A stretch of DNA of 64,000 nt from Haloplanus salinarum (GTDB lineage: Archaea > Halobacteriota > Halobacteria > Halobacteriales > Haloferacaceae), in assembly GCF_024498175.1 (NCBI RefSeq), contig NZ_CP101823.1:1736001-1800000 (forward strand). The letters run 5' to 3'. This document shows positions 21,895-28,694 of the stretch, one piece after another (positions within the stretch are counted from its first letter, which is position 1; every line of letters starts with the position of its first letter). A program made the translations under genes and the position numbers. The notes under the pieces are model-generated. The model made no database searches. It was not told the DNA's origin and saw only the letters and a list, made by a program, of their open reading frames with translations.

Positions 21895-23055
21895 TCAGGC
21901 GCGAACCTCCTCCTCGCGCGTGACGTTCTCCTCGCGGGCGAACCGCCGGAGGTCCGCCATCGTGACGCGCTCCTTGTCCGCGCCGTAGTCCTTGACCAGT
22001 CGCGTGACGGCCCGGACCTCCGAGTCGGTCGGGGCGTAGCCGATCTCCTCGAGGCGCTTGCGCACCGAGTGGGTCCCCGTGTGCTTCCCGAGCACGAACT
22101 CCCGGGTGGCACCCACCATCTCGGGGGTCATCACGCCCGGCTCGAACGTGTCCGAGTTCTCGATGACGCCCGCGGCGTGGATGCCGCTCTCGTGGGAGAA
22201 GGCGTTCCGTCCCACGACGGGCTTGTTCGGCGGGTTGGGGATGTCGCTGTACTCCTCGACCATCCGGGACAGCTCCGTGATCCGGGTGGTGTCGATGCCG
22301 GTGTCGACGTCGTACAGCGCCTCGGAGGCCATCACGACCTCCTCGAAGGCCGCGTTGCCGGCGCGTTCGCCGATGCCGTTGACCGACACCTGTGCCTGCG
22401 CGGCGCCGGCCTCGAACCCGGCGATGGCGTTGGCCGTCGCCAGGCCGAAGTCGTCGTGTGCGTGCACGTCGACCCGCGCGTCGGTGTTCTCACGGACCAT
22501 CCGCACCAGGTCCATGAAGCGAGTGGGGGTCGCGACCCCACACGTGTCGGGGATGTTGATCCAGTCGGTTCCCGCCTCGCTGACCGACTCCACCATCTCG
22601 ACGAGGAAGTCGTCGTCGGTCCGGGTGGCGTCCATCGGCGAGAACATGCACTCCACGCCCGCCTCCTTCACGCGCTCGACGCAACTGACCGCGCGCTCGA
22701 CCGCCTCCTCGCGGGAGGCGTGCATGGAGTCCTGCAGTTGCACGTCGCTCGTGCTCACGAAGACGTGGACCAGCTCCACGCCCGAATCGATCGCCGCCTC
22801 AACGTCCTTGTCGACGACGCGGGCGAGGCCACACACCGTCGTGTCGGTGGCGTTCGAGATGTCCCGAACGGCCTCGAACTCGGCGTCCGAGTTGACCGGG
22901 AACCCCGCTTCGATGACGTGGGTGCCCATGTCGTCGAGTACTTCGGCGATGTCTCGCTTCTCGTCGTAACTGAACGACGTGCGTGGCGACTGCTCACCGT
23001 CTCGTAGCGTCGTGTCGAAAATTCGTACACCGTCGATTTCACCGGTGCGGGCCAA
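21895..23055 (-). CDS. leuA: 2-isopropylmalate synthase (or related citramalate/homocitrate-type synthase)
   Basis: Condenses 2-oxoisovalerate with acetyl-CoA, the entry to leucine synthesis. From the TTG at 23055 it has 386 residues. Catalytic-domain motifs: RIFDTTLRDGEQSPRTSFSY, VHVFVSTSDVQ, DTCGVATP, and the metal motif VDVHAHDDFG, then NGIGERAGNAA. It lacks the C-terminal LeuA dimer (allosteric) domain of about 120 residues, as some archaeal forms do. The conserved N-terminal RRIEFFQGTL lies in the same frame but upstream of any good start codon, because the ATG nearest the promoter (23116) is in another frame; see findings. Cluster position supports leuA. Confidence 0.85.
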   Translation of the reverse strand: MARTGEIDGVRIFDTTLRDGEQSPRTSFSYDEKRDIAEVLDDMGTHVIEAGFPVNSDAEFEAVRDISNATDTTVCGLARVVDKDVEAAIDSGVELVHVFVSTSDVQLQDSMHASREEAVERAVSCVERVKEAGVECMFSPMDATRTDDDFLVEMVESVSEAGTDWINIPDTCGVATPTRFMDLVRMVRENTDARVDVHAHDDFGLATANAIAGFEAGAAQAQVSVNGIGERAGNAAFEEVVMASEALYDVDTGIDTTRITELSRMVEEYSDIPNPPNKPVVGRNAFSHESGIHAAGVIENSDTFEPGVMTPEMVGATREFVLGKHTGTHSVRKRLEEIGYAPTDSEVRAVTRLVKDYGADKERVTMADLRRFAREENVTREEEVRA

Positions 23056-23116
23056 CGTGCCCTGGAAGAACTCGATCCGCCGGGGTCTCCGACGAATCCT
23101 CCATGTCGTTAGACAT
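23039..23116 (-). CDS. short ORF from the leuA promoter-proximal ATG, out of frame with LeuA
   Basis: This ORF has 25 codons from MSNDMEDSSETP, stopping at 23039 inside leuA. Its ATG is about 30 bases after a strong TATA box (CTTTTTATATC on the minus strand), exactly where a leaderless gene should start. Skipping one base within the ACCCCGGCGG run would join MSNDMEDSSETP to RIEFFQGTLARTGE. It is probably the true N-terminus of LeuA separated by a one-base frameshift, or less likely a regulatory upstream ORF. Confidence 0.45.
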   Translation of the reverse strand: MSNDMEDSSETPADRVLPGHVGPHR

Positions 23117-23140
23117 TGTATCCTACCAGAGGACGCCCCC

Positions 23141-23151
23141 GATATAAAAAG
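23141..23151 (-). promoter_or_regulatory. TATA box of leuA
   Basis: Minus-strand CTTTTTATATC, the strongest TATA element in the cluster. It is centred about 30 bases before the ATG at 23116 and predicts a leaderless mRNA. Confidence 0.7.
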
Positions 23152-23337
23152 TTGTCCCTGTGGCCCGCATCATCAGCCGCCTGATCAGTTCGCGACGATC
23201 CCGGTTTCGTCCGTCGATTCGTTCCCCTCGGCTGTCGGAGAGGTTACCGACCGGCGGCGAACCCGCGGGCGATTCGTTCCACGAGCACGAACACGTTCGG
23301 GGGAAACCCTCTCGGGAAGCGGCGGGGCGTGTCCACC

Positions 23338-23712
23338 ATGCCACTGATCGACTTCGAGGCCGGACGCGAGTACGACGACGACCGGTTCACCGCGAAGACC
23401 ACCTTCGAGAGCGACCGGGCGAAGGTGCTCCGCGTCTACTTCGAACCGGGACAGTTCATCCCGGTCCACGCACCGGGGAGCGACCTCGTCGTCTCGGTCA
23501 GGGCGGGCACGGGCGTCGTCCGCGAGGACGAGACGTCCCACCGGGTCGAACCCGGTGACGCCGTCGTCGTTCCGGCGGACACGCCCCGGGGGATCAAGGC
23601 CGACGGCGACCGGCACCTGGAGGCGCTCGTCGTGACCGCGCCGCCGCCGACGGACGCCGAACACGAACCGGTCCGGCAGGGGCTCCGGCGCGGCGAGTTC
23701 GATCCCGACTGA
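23338..23712 (+). CDS. cupin-domain protein
   Basis: A 124-residue single-domain cupin. Cupin motif 1 region: YFEPGQFIPVHAPGSD. Motif 2 region: HRVEPGDAVVVPADTPRGI. The first motif keeps one His (VHAPGSD) but lacks a full H-x-H-x3-4-E, so metal binding is doubtful. The ATG at 23338 is preferred over an in-frame GTG nine bases upstream. The substrate is unknown. Confidence 0.8.
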   Translation: MPLIDFEAGREYDDDRFTAKTTFESDRAKVLRVYFEPGQFIPVHAPGSDLVVSVRAGTGVVREDETSHRVEPGDAVVVPADTPRGIKADGDRHLEALVVTAPPPTDAEHEPVRQGLRRGEFDPD

Positions 23713-23766
23713 TCGGCGCCTCGCGACGCCCGAACGCTTTTCTCGCGCCCCCGCGACCGTTTGGCC

Positions 23767-24060
23767 ATGAGCGAGTTCGACCTCGACCTCCGCAACGCGG
23801 AGGAGCAACTCGAGGGTGGGGAGGACGGCGGTTCGGAGGTGATCCTCGGCGTCCTCGACGGGACCACCGATCCGGCCGAGTGGATCACGGCCGTCGAGGG
23901 CGGCGACGTCCTCGTGTTGGACGTCGACGGGGACCTGAATCGGCTCGCCGCCGGGTTCGCCCGCGAGGTCAGGGACGCCGGCGGGACGCTGATGCGCTTC
24001 CGTGGCTTCCTCGTCGTGACGCCACCGGACGTCGGCATCGACACCGACCGACTCTCCTAG
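23767..24060 (+). CDS. conserved haloarchaeal hypothetical protein (DUF5779-like)
   Basis: A 97-residue acidic protein, MSEFDLDLRNAEEQL ... GVLDGTTDPAEWITAVEGGD, with alternating strands and helices (DVLVLDVDGDLNRLAAGFA, LMRFRGFLVVTPP). By recall it resembles the haloarchaeal DUF5779 family. It may have regulatory or SepF-like architecture, but I see no decisive motif. It lies between the cupin gene and the next MBL-like gene on the same strand. Confidence 0.7.
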   Translation: MSEFDLDLRNAEEQLEGGEDGGSEVILGVLDGTTDPAEWITAVEGGDVLVLDVDGDLNRLAAGFAREVRDAGGTLMRFRGFLVVTPPDVGIDTDRLS

Positions 24061-24104
24061 CGGCGGATCGAGGGTTTAAGCGCGTCCCGCCCCCACGGAG
24101 GGGT

Positions 24105-24782
24105 ATGCCACTGAAGGGGGGTCACCCGGACCTGCGAGAGATCGACCGCTGGGACGGCGGCGTCGGCTGGATCGCCTACCCCGACGAGCGGATGCAACGG
24201 GCGAGCCACGCCCTCGTCGGCGACGACGGGGTGTGGGTCGTCGATCCGGTCGACGCGCCGGGACTCGACGACCTGCTCGCGGAGTTGGGCGATGTCGCCG
24301 GCGTCGCGGTCTGTCTCGACCGCCACGAGCGCGACGCCGGGACGGTCGCCGCCCGCCACGATGCACCCGTCTACATCCCCGAGTGGATGGACGGGGTGGC
24401 GCCGTCGTTCGACGTGCCCGTCGAGCGGTTCGGCGCCGAACTCGGGGACTCGGGCTACCGCGTCCGTCGGGTCCGCGACGCCTCCCTGCCGCCGTGGCAG
24501 GAGGCTGCACTCTACACGGACGAGACGCTCCTGGTGCCCGAGGCCGTTGGCACCGCCTCGTTCTTCCGGGCCGGGTCGGAACGCCTCGGGGTCCACCCGA
24601 TGCTCCGACCGATTCCCCCCCGCCGGGCGCTCGCCGACTTCGATCCCGAGCGGGTGCTCGTCGGCCACGGGGAGGGCGTCGTCACGGACGCGGGCGACGC
24701 GCTCCGGGACGCCCTCGACGGCGCGCGACGCCGACTGCCCGCCGCGTACGCGAATATGCTCCGCGAGATGGTGCTGGGGTGA
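24105..24782 (+). CDS. MBL-fold-like protein with degenerate metal site
   Basis: A 225-residue protein. HALVGDDGVWVVDPVDAPGL and VCLDRHERDAGTVAARHDAPVY resemble the second and third strands of the metallo-beta-lactamase fold, but the H-x-H-x-D-H motif is reduced to DRHERDAG. RVLVGHGEGVVTDAG near the C-terminus matches the last conserved His loop. The reaction is unknown. ATG 24105 follows a TATA box (GTTTAAG, 24074-24080) at the leaderless distance. It overlaps the next gene by four bases (GTGA). Confidence 0.7.
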   Translation: MPLKGGHPDLREIDRWDGGVGWIAYPDERMQRASHALVGDDGVWVVDPVDAPGLDDLLAELGDVAGVAVCLDRHERDAGTVAARHDAPVYIPEWMDGVAPSFDVPVERFGAELGDSGYRVRRVRDASLPPWQEAALYTDETLLVPEAVGTASFFRAGSERLGVHPMLRPIPPRRALADFDPERVLVGHGEGVVTDAGDALRDALDGARRRLPAAYANMLREMVLG

Positions 24783-25216
24783 CTCGCGACCGCACGGACC
24801 GAACCGCGGTCTACGCCACTCGGGGATTGGTCGAGATGCTGCTCGAACGCGCCGCGGACGCCGAGCCCGCGTCCGTGAACCTCGTCCTCGATGCGACGAC
24901 CGCCGACGAGTTCGACGCCGAGTTGGAGTTCGACCCGTCGACGCCGGTCCTCAGTCACGTCTACTTCCCCGCGGCGGGGCGAGCCGTCAGCGACGTGTTC
25001 GGCGTCGACCTCGGGACGCCCGCGGGCCGGGGGCGTGCCCGCTTTCTCAGCCACCCGCAGGGGCCCGCGGAGCTCACCCGCCGCGACGACCTCGCGGGCG
25101 TCGTGTTGCTCGCGGTGCCGCCGTGGGAGGACCTGCTCGCCTTCGACCGCCGGGGGCGACGCCTGGAACTGACCGTCGTCGACGCCGAGCCACCCGTCGA
25201 GTCGCTGCCCGACTGA
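24779..25216 (+). CDS. conserved haloarchaeal hypothetical protein
   Basis: A 145-residue protein starting with GTG, with the start coupled to the upstream MBL-like gene. It has a mixed alpha/beta pattern (AVYATRGLVEMLLERAADAE, NLVLDATTADEFD, SHVYFPAAGRAVSDVFGVDL, GVVLLAVPPWEDLLAF). No catalytic motif is visible and no function can be assigned. A palindromic repeat element follows 46 bases after the stop. Confidence 0.7.
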   Translation: MTRDRTDRTAVYATRGLVEMLLERAADAEPASVNLVLDATTADEFDAELEFDPSTPVLSHVYFPAAGRAVSDVFGVDLGTPAGRGRARFLSHPQGPAELTRRDDLAGVVLLAVPPWEDLLAFDRRGRRLELTVVDAEPPVESLPD

Positions 25217-25261
25217 GCGGGCGTCGAGTGGGTGTCCCGGCCCGCCCCGCCGACGGTCCGC

Positions 25262-25349
25262 CTCATACGGATTATTGTAACTGGTTGCCGGTGGTTCGCC
25301 GAGACGGTCCCGCGAACCACCGGTAATGACTTACAATAAACAGTATCAG
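25262..25349. repeat. palindromic intergenic element, copy 1
   Basis: An 88-base imperfect inverted repeat between two convergent genes. The outer arms CTCATACGGATTATTGTAA and (other strand) CTGATACTGTTTATTGTAA are followed by an inner GC arm CCGGTGGTTCGC / GCGAACCACCGG and a short loop. The right end contains the TGA stop of the RHH gene. The junction of outer and inner arms carries AACTG on the left and GACTT on the right, giving conserved C-C and G-G mismatches. Its relatives are at 30606-30692 and 28611-28694. It may act as a bidirectional terminator. Confidence 0.85.
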
Positions 25350-25555
25350 TCGAGGTAGCCGAGGTCGGCCAACTGGTCGGCGATCTCCTCGAACTCCGCT
25401 TCGGTCAACTCGCCGCGACGCTGGTGCTGGATGACGATGCTCCGGAGCAGGAAGCGGACCAGGTCGCTCGTGCTGGAGAAACTGGTGCCTTCGATGGTCT
25501 CCTCGACCCGATCCCCGAGTTCCTTCGGGATCGAGACCGTCGTGTACTCGGTCAT
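25346..25555 (-). CDS. ribbon-helix-helix (CopG-type) regulator
   Basis: A 69-residue protein: MTEYTTVSIPKELGDRVEET with an N-terminal beta strand, then SSTSDLVRFLLRSIVIQHQR. This is the RHH DNA-binding fold, dimeric in the family. An acidic C-terminal helix follows. The start is supported by a TATA box (minus-strand GAGTATAAC, 25581-25589) at about 29 bases. The TGA lies within palindromic element 1. The target is unknown. Confidence 0.85.
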   Translation of the reverse strand: MTEYTTVSIPKELGDRVEETIEGTSFSSTSDLVRFLLRSIVIQHQRRGELTEAEFEEIADQLADLGYLD

Positions 25556-25644
25556 GCCCGAACCCAGGGGCGCGGGTGGGTTATACTCTCCGTGACGAAG
25601 CGGAATGGCGGTCGTTTTTAGTGGTTCGCCGACAACCCCCGGTA

Positions 25645-25971
25645 ATGGCAGCCAGGCCGCCCCAGCAGGACACGTCGTCACCTGATTCGGTCGAGTTCGG
25701 CATCGCGGCGCTGGTCGGCCACCTCGACCGGGCGGAGGTGGAGTTCCCCGCGACCGAGGACGAGATCGTCCGCGCGCTCGGCGATCCGGACGTGCCGTAC
25801 GACGCCGCCGGCAACACGGTCGCGCTCTCGGAGGCGATGGAGGCACTCCCCAAGCGGGACTTCGACTCCGAATCCGAACTGCTCGACCTGCTCCATCCCG
25901 TCTTCGAGGAGTACCGCGTCTCGACGGGCGGGAGCCTCCTCGGCCGCCTGCGTTCGATCCTCCCCTTCTAG
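25645..25971 (+). CDS. conserved haloarchaeal hypothetical protein
   Basis: A 108-residue acidic protein. An N-terminal low-complexity stretch (MAARPPQQDTSSP) precedes a compact domain (VEFGIAALVGHLDRAEVEFP, EDEIVRALGDPDVPYDAAGN, SESELLDLLHPVFEEYR) resembling the small haloarchaeal DUF5789-type proteins. It has a leaderless promoter (CGTTTTTAG, 25614-25622). It is divergent from the RHH gene and convergent with the Bat-type regulator, whose stop codon it overlaps. Confidence 0.7.
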   Translation: MAARPPQQDTSSPDSVEFGIAALVGHLDRAEVEFPATEDEIVRALGDPDVPYDAAGNTVALSEAMEALPKRDFDSESELLDLLHPVFEEYRVSTGGSLLGRLRSILPF

Positions 25972-26633
25972 CTCACGGCCTGTGGCGCTTCGTCGAGGGC
26001 TACGTCCAGCCGCTCGGTGACGAACTCCTTGACCACGCGCTCCTCGGCCCGGTGGAGCGTGACACTCGCCGTCGACTTCGCCAGATCGGCCGCCTCGGCG
26101 ACTTCGGTCAGCGTGCTCTCCCGCGGCGTGTCGTAGTACCCCATCTCGACGGCCGTCACGAGCAACTCCTGTTGCCCGTCGGTGAGCAGGTCCGGCGACT
26201 CCGAGGTATCGTAGACCCGATTGAGGGTGTAGGACATCCCGAAGGCCTCGAGTTGGCGGCCGAACTCCGAGAGCCGGTCCCGCGAGGCCGTGAGTTCGAT
26301 GACCGCCTCGCCGTCCCTGATAGTGAGGGGGAGTTCGATCGGGGCCCCCGACTCCTGAATCGACAGGAGGAGCAGCGGTTCACTCGTCTCGAACTGGACG
26401 ATGGCGGTGTCGTCGGTCCGTTGCATCAGTGCCAGCGAGGAGATGCCCGAGCGATCCTCCAGCGCGTCGAGGACGGCGGGCATCCCCTCGCTCTCGATTC
26501 CGAGCAGGCCGAACCCGGCGTCCCCCGACGGGACCGCCGAGAGTACCCGGAACGTCGTCGACGGGAACGCCCGGGAGACTTCCCCGATCCAGACCGCGGA
26601 CGGCAGATCGATGGTGAGTTTGGCGTAGGGCAT
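25968..26633 (-). CDS. Bat-type helix-turn-helix regulator
   Basis: A 221-residue DNA-binding regulator. The C-terminal 55 residues match the bacterioopsin-activator HTH (PF04967-type): LTDGQQELLVTAVEMGYYDTP, then LTEVAEAADLAKSTASVTLH. The N-terminal 150 residues form a sensor-like region with no recognised cofactor site (AKLTIDLPSAVWIGEVSRAF, LALMQRTDDTAIVQFET). The ligand and target are unknown. It overlaps the convergent gene by four bases. Confidence 0.88.
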   Translation of the reverse strand: MPYAKLTIDLPSAVWIGEVSRAFPSTTFRVLSAVPSGDAGFGLLGIESEGMPAVLDALEDRSGISSLALMQRTDDTAIVQFETSEPLLLLSIQESGAPIELPLTIRDGEAVIELTASRDRLSEFGRQLEAFGMSYTLNRVYDTSESPDLLTDGQQELLVTAVEMGYYDTPRESTLTEVAEAADLAKSTASVTLHRAEERVVKEFVTERLDVALDEAPQAVS

Positions 26634-26758
26634 GGACGTGTTCGGACGAACGTCATCCGTTCACACGGCGGTTTGCCCGAATATGTTCGCCGGGAGCGCC
26701 GGGGATCGAGCGCGCTCCGAGGACGTTCGGAGCGGTTCGCGGCACGGTCGACGGTCCC

Positions 26759-27208
26759 TCACTCGGGGGGTCCCGTCGTCCGGCACGGGGCGCTCCCCGC
26801 CGTGTACCAGATCGACAGCGACGGCGGGCGTCCGTCGCCGATCTCGACGTCGAGTCCGAGGCAGTCGGCGTCGTACTCGGCGAAGTCGAACCGCTCGGCC
26901 GCCGCGAGGGGCCGACCGTCCGGACGGACGAGCAGGCGGTCCGGTTCGACGCCGTCAGGATACCCCTCGAAGGTCGCCGTCCCCAGACCGTCCGGCCCGG
27001 CGGCCGGGACGCGCTTCGATGTCCAGTAGACCGGCGAGTCGGCTTCGAGCAGGAGGACGTGGATCGTGTGCGGTCGCGCGTCGCGGTTCGTGGCGCCGAG
27101 TTCGCCGAGCCACGGCGAGTTCCCGAACCGGCCTGCACACCCGGCGAGACTCCCGAGGACGGCGAGGGACGCACCGCGGAGGATCGTTCGACGGGACGGG
27201 GAGGGCAT
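26759..27208 (-). CDS. Tat-exported lipoprotein, unknown function
   Basis: A 149-residue protein. The start at 27208 gives MPSPSRRTILRGASLAVLGS followed by LAGC, a twin-arginine signal plus lipobox typical of haloarchaeal lipoproteins. The mature part is about 125 residues and beta-rich (ARPHTIHVLLLEADSPVYW, LSIWYTAGSAPCRTTG), with two further cysteines. A longer in-frame start at 27313 would bury the signal peptide and is rejected. Confidence 0.75.
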   Translation of the reverse strand: MPSPSRRTILRGASLAVLGSLAGCAGRFGNSPWLGELGATNRDARPHTIHVLLLEADSPVYWTSKRVPAAGPDGLGTATFEGYPDGVEPDRLLVRPDGRPLAAAERFDFAEYDADCLGLDVEIGDGRPPSLSIWYTAGSAPCRTTGPPE

Positions 27209-27338
27209 CGGGTGGACACGTCGCCCACGGGAGGAAAACGTGTCGGCGAATCCGTAGACGGGGGTCGATCCCGTGCCGGGGGTCGCGGGGCGCCACGGAA
27301 ACGAACCGTTCACGTAGGGGCGAGACGGACGCCGTGAC

Positions 27339-28625
27339 GTGTTCGGATCGACGCTCGACGCCGTCCGTGGCTTCCGGCGGCCGGTCTACGCCGTGGCCGG
27401 GGGGCGTCTCATCAACGTCTTCGGATCGGGGCTGGTCTACCCCTTCGCGAGCATCCACTTCCACCTGCAGGTGGGGCTCCCGCTGAGCGTCGTCGGCCTG
27501 GGCCTGCTCGCGAACAACGTCGCCACGGCGACGGGGACGGCCGTCGGCGGCTACCTCGCCGACCGCTACGGCCGGCGGCCGGTGATGGTCGGGAGCATGG
27601 CCCTCTCGGCGTTCACGCTCGCGGCGTACGCCCTCGTCGCCACGGGCGCGGGGTTCGTCGCCGTCGCGACGGCCGCGGGTCTGACGACGGGGCTGTACGC
27701 CCCCGCGAGTCAGGCGATGATCGCGGATCTCACGGACGCGGGGGAACGCGAGCGCGGCTACGGCCTCCTGAAGGTCGCCAGCAACGTCGGCTTCGGCTCC
27801 GGGTTCGTCGTCGGCGGCGTGCTCTACGAGTTCGCCGACACGGCCGTCTTCGTCGCCGACGGCCTCACCTCCGCCGTCGTCGCCGTCGTCCTCCTCGCCG
27901 CCCTCCCGCGGGTCCACGAGGGACGAGGGGCCGCCACCCTCTCGGAGAGCGTCGGCGACTGGAGGCGGGCCATCTCCCAGCGCCGACTCCTCGCGCTCGC
28001 CGGTCTCAACGTCGGGTTCGCGGTCATGTACGCCCAGATGCAGGCGACGGTACCCGTCGTCGCCAGCGAGACGCTCGGGCTCGACTCCGCGGAGATCGGT
28101 ACGCTCTACGTCCTCAACCCGCTCGTCCTCGTCGTCTTCCAGATGCCGGTGCTGGCCGCCGTCTCGGGGTGGCGACGGACGCGCGGCCTCGTCGCGTCGA
28201 CGGCCTTCTGGGCGGTCAGCTTCCTCGCCGTCGTGGCCGTCGACTGGACGCCCACCCTCCTCGCGGCCGTCGGCGTCGGGTCGACCGCGCGGGGAACGAC
28301 GCTCCTCGGCGTCGGCTTGCTCGCGGCCTTCCTCGTCCTCCGGACCGTCGGCGAGGTGCTGCACTCGCCGCTGGTCACGTCGCTGGCGAGCGACCTGGGC
28401 CACGCGGACGAGCGGGGGTCGCGGCTCTCGCTGATCGAGGTCGCCAAGCGCCTGGGGATGGGCGGCGGCGCCGCCCTCGGGGGCGCCTTCTTCGATTTCG
28501 GCCTCGCCGCCCTGCTGTGGCCGACGCTGATCGTCGGCTGTGTGGGCCTGGCCGTCGGGGTGTTCGCGCTCGAACGCCGCGTCTCGGCCGCCGAGAACGG
28601 CGTCGCCGGCTATAGTAGCGATTGA
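27339..28625 (+). CDS. major facilitator superfamily transporter
   Basis: A 428-residue membrane protein with about 12 hydrophobic segments. The MFS loop 2-3 signature GGYLADRYGRRPVMV is near residue 70, and TTGLYAPASQAMIADLTDAGERERGYG is a typical drug-efflux-like region. The start codon is GTG. The C-terminus ends GYSSD, whose last codons and stop come from palindromic element 3. It is convergent with menE. The substrate is unknown. Confidence 0.87.
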   Translation: MFGSTLDAVRGFRRPVYAVAGGRLINVFGSGLVYPFASIHFHLQVGLPLSVVGLGLLANNVATATGTAVGGYLADRYGRRPVMVGSMALSAFTLAAYALVATGAGFVAVATAAGLTTGLYAPASQAMIADLTDAGERERGYGLLKVASNVGFGSGFVVGGVLYEFADTAVFVADGLTSAVVAVVLLAALPRVHEGRGAATLSESVGDWRRAISQRRLLALAGLNVGFAVMYAQMQATVPVVASETLGLDSAEIGTLYVLNPLVLVVFQMPVLAAVSGWRRTRGLVASTAFWAVSFLAVVAVDWTPTLLAAVGVGSTARGTTLLGVGLLAAFLVLRTVGEVLHSPLVTSLASDLGHADERGSRLSLIEVAKRLGMGGGAALGGAFFDFGLAALLWPTLIVGCVGLAVGVFALERRVSAAENGVAGYSSD

Positions 28626-28694
28626 AAGTCATTACACAGCCGATCGCAGTACTGCGTACGGTCGGCTGTGCAAACAGTTTCAATCGCTACTATA
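28611..28694. repeat. palindromic intergenic element, second arm type (copy 3)
   Basis: An 84-base inverted repeat between convergent genes. The outer arms TATAGTAGCGATTG are perfect; the inner arm is CACAGCCGA/TCGGCTGTG around a smaller central palindrome (GCAGTACTGC). Both ends encode Tyr-Ser-Ser-Asp-stop and form the C-termini of the MFS transporter and of menE. On the minus strand it contains AACTG on the left and GACTT on the right at the same place as copies 1 and 2, although its arm sequences differ. Confidence 0.87.
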
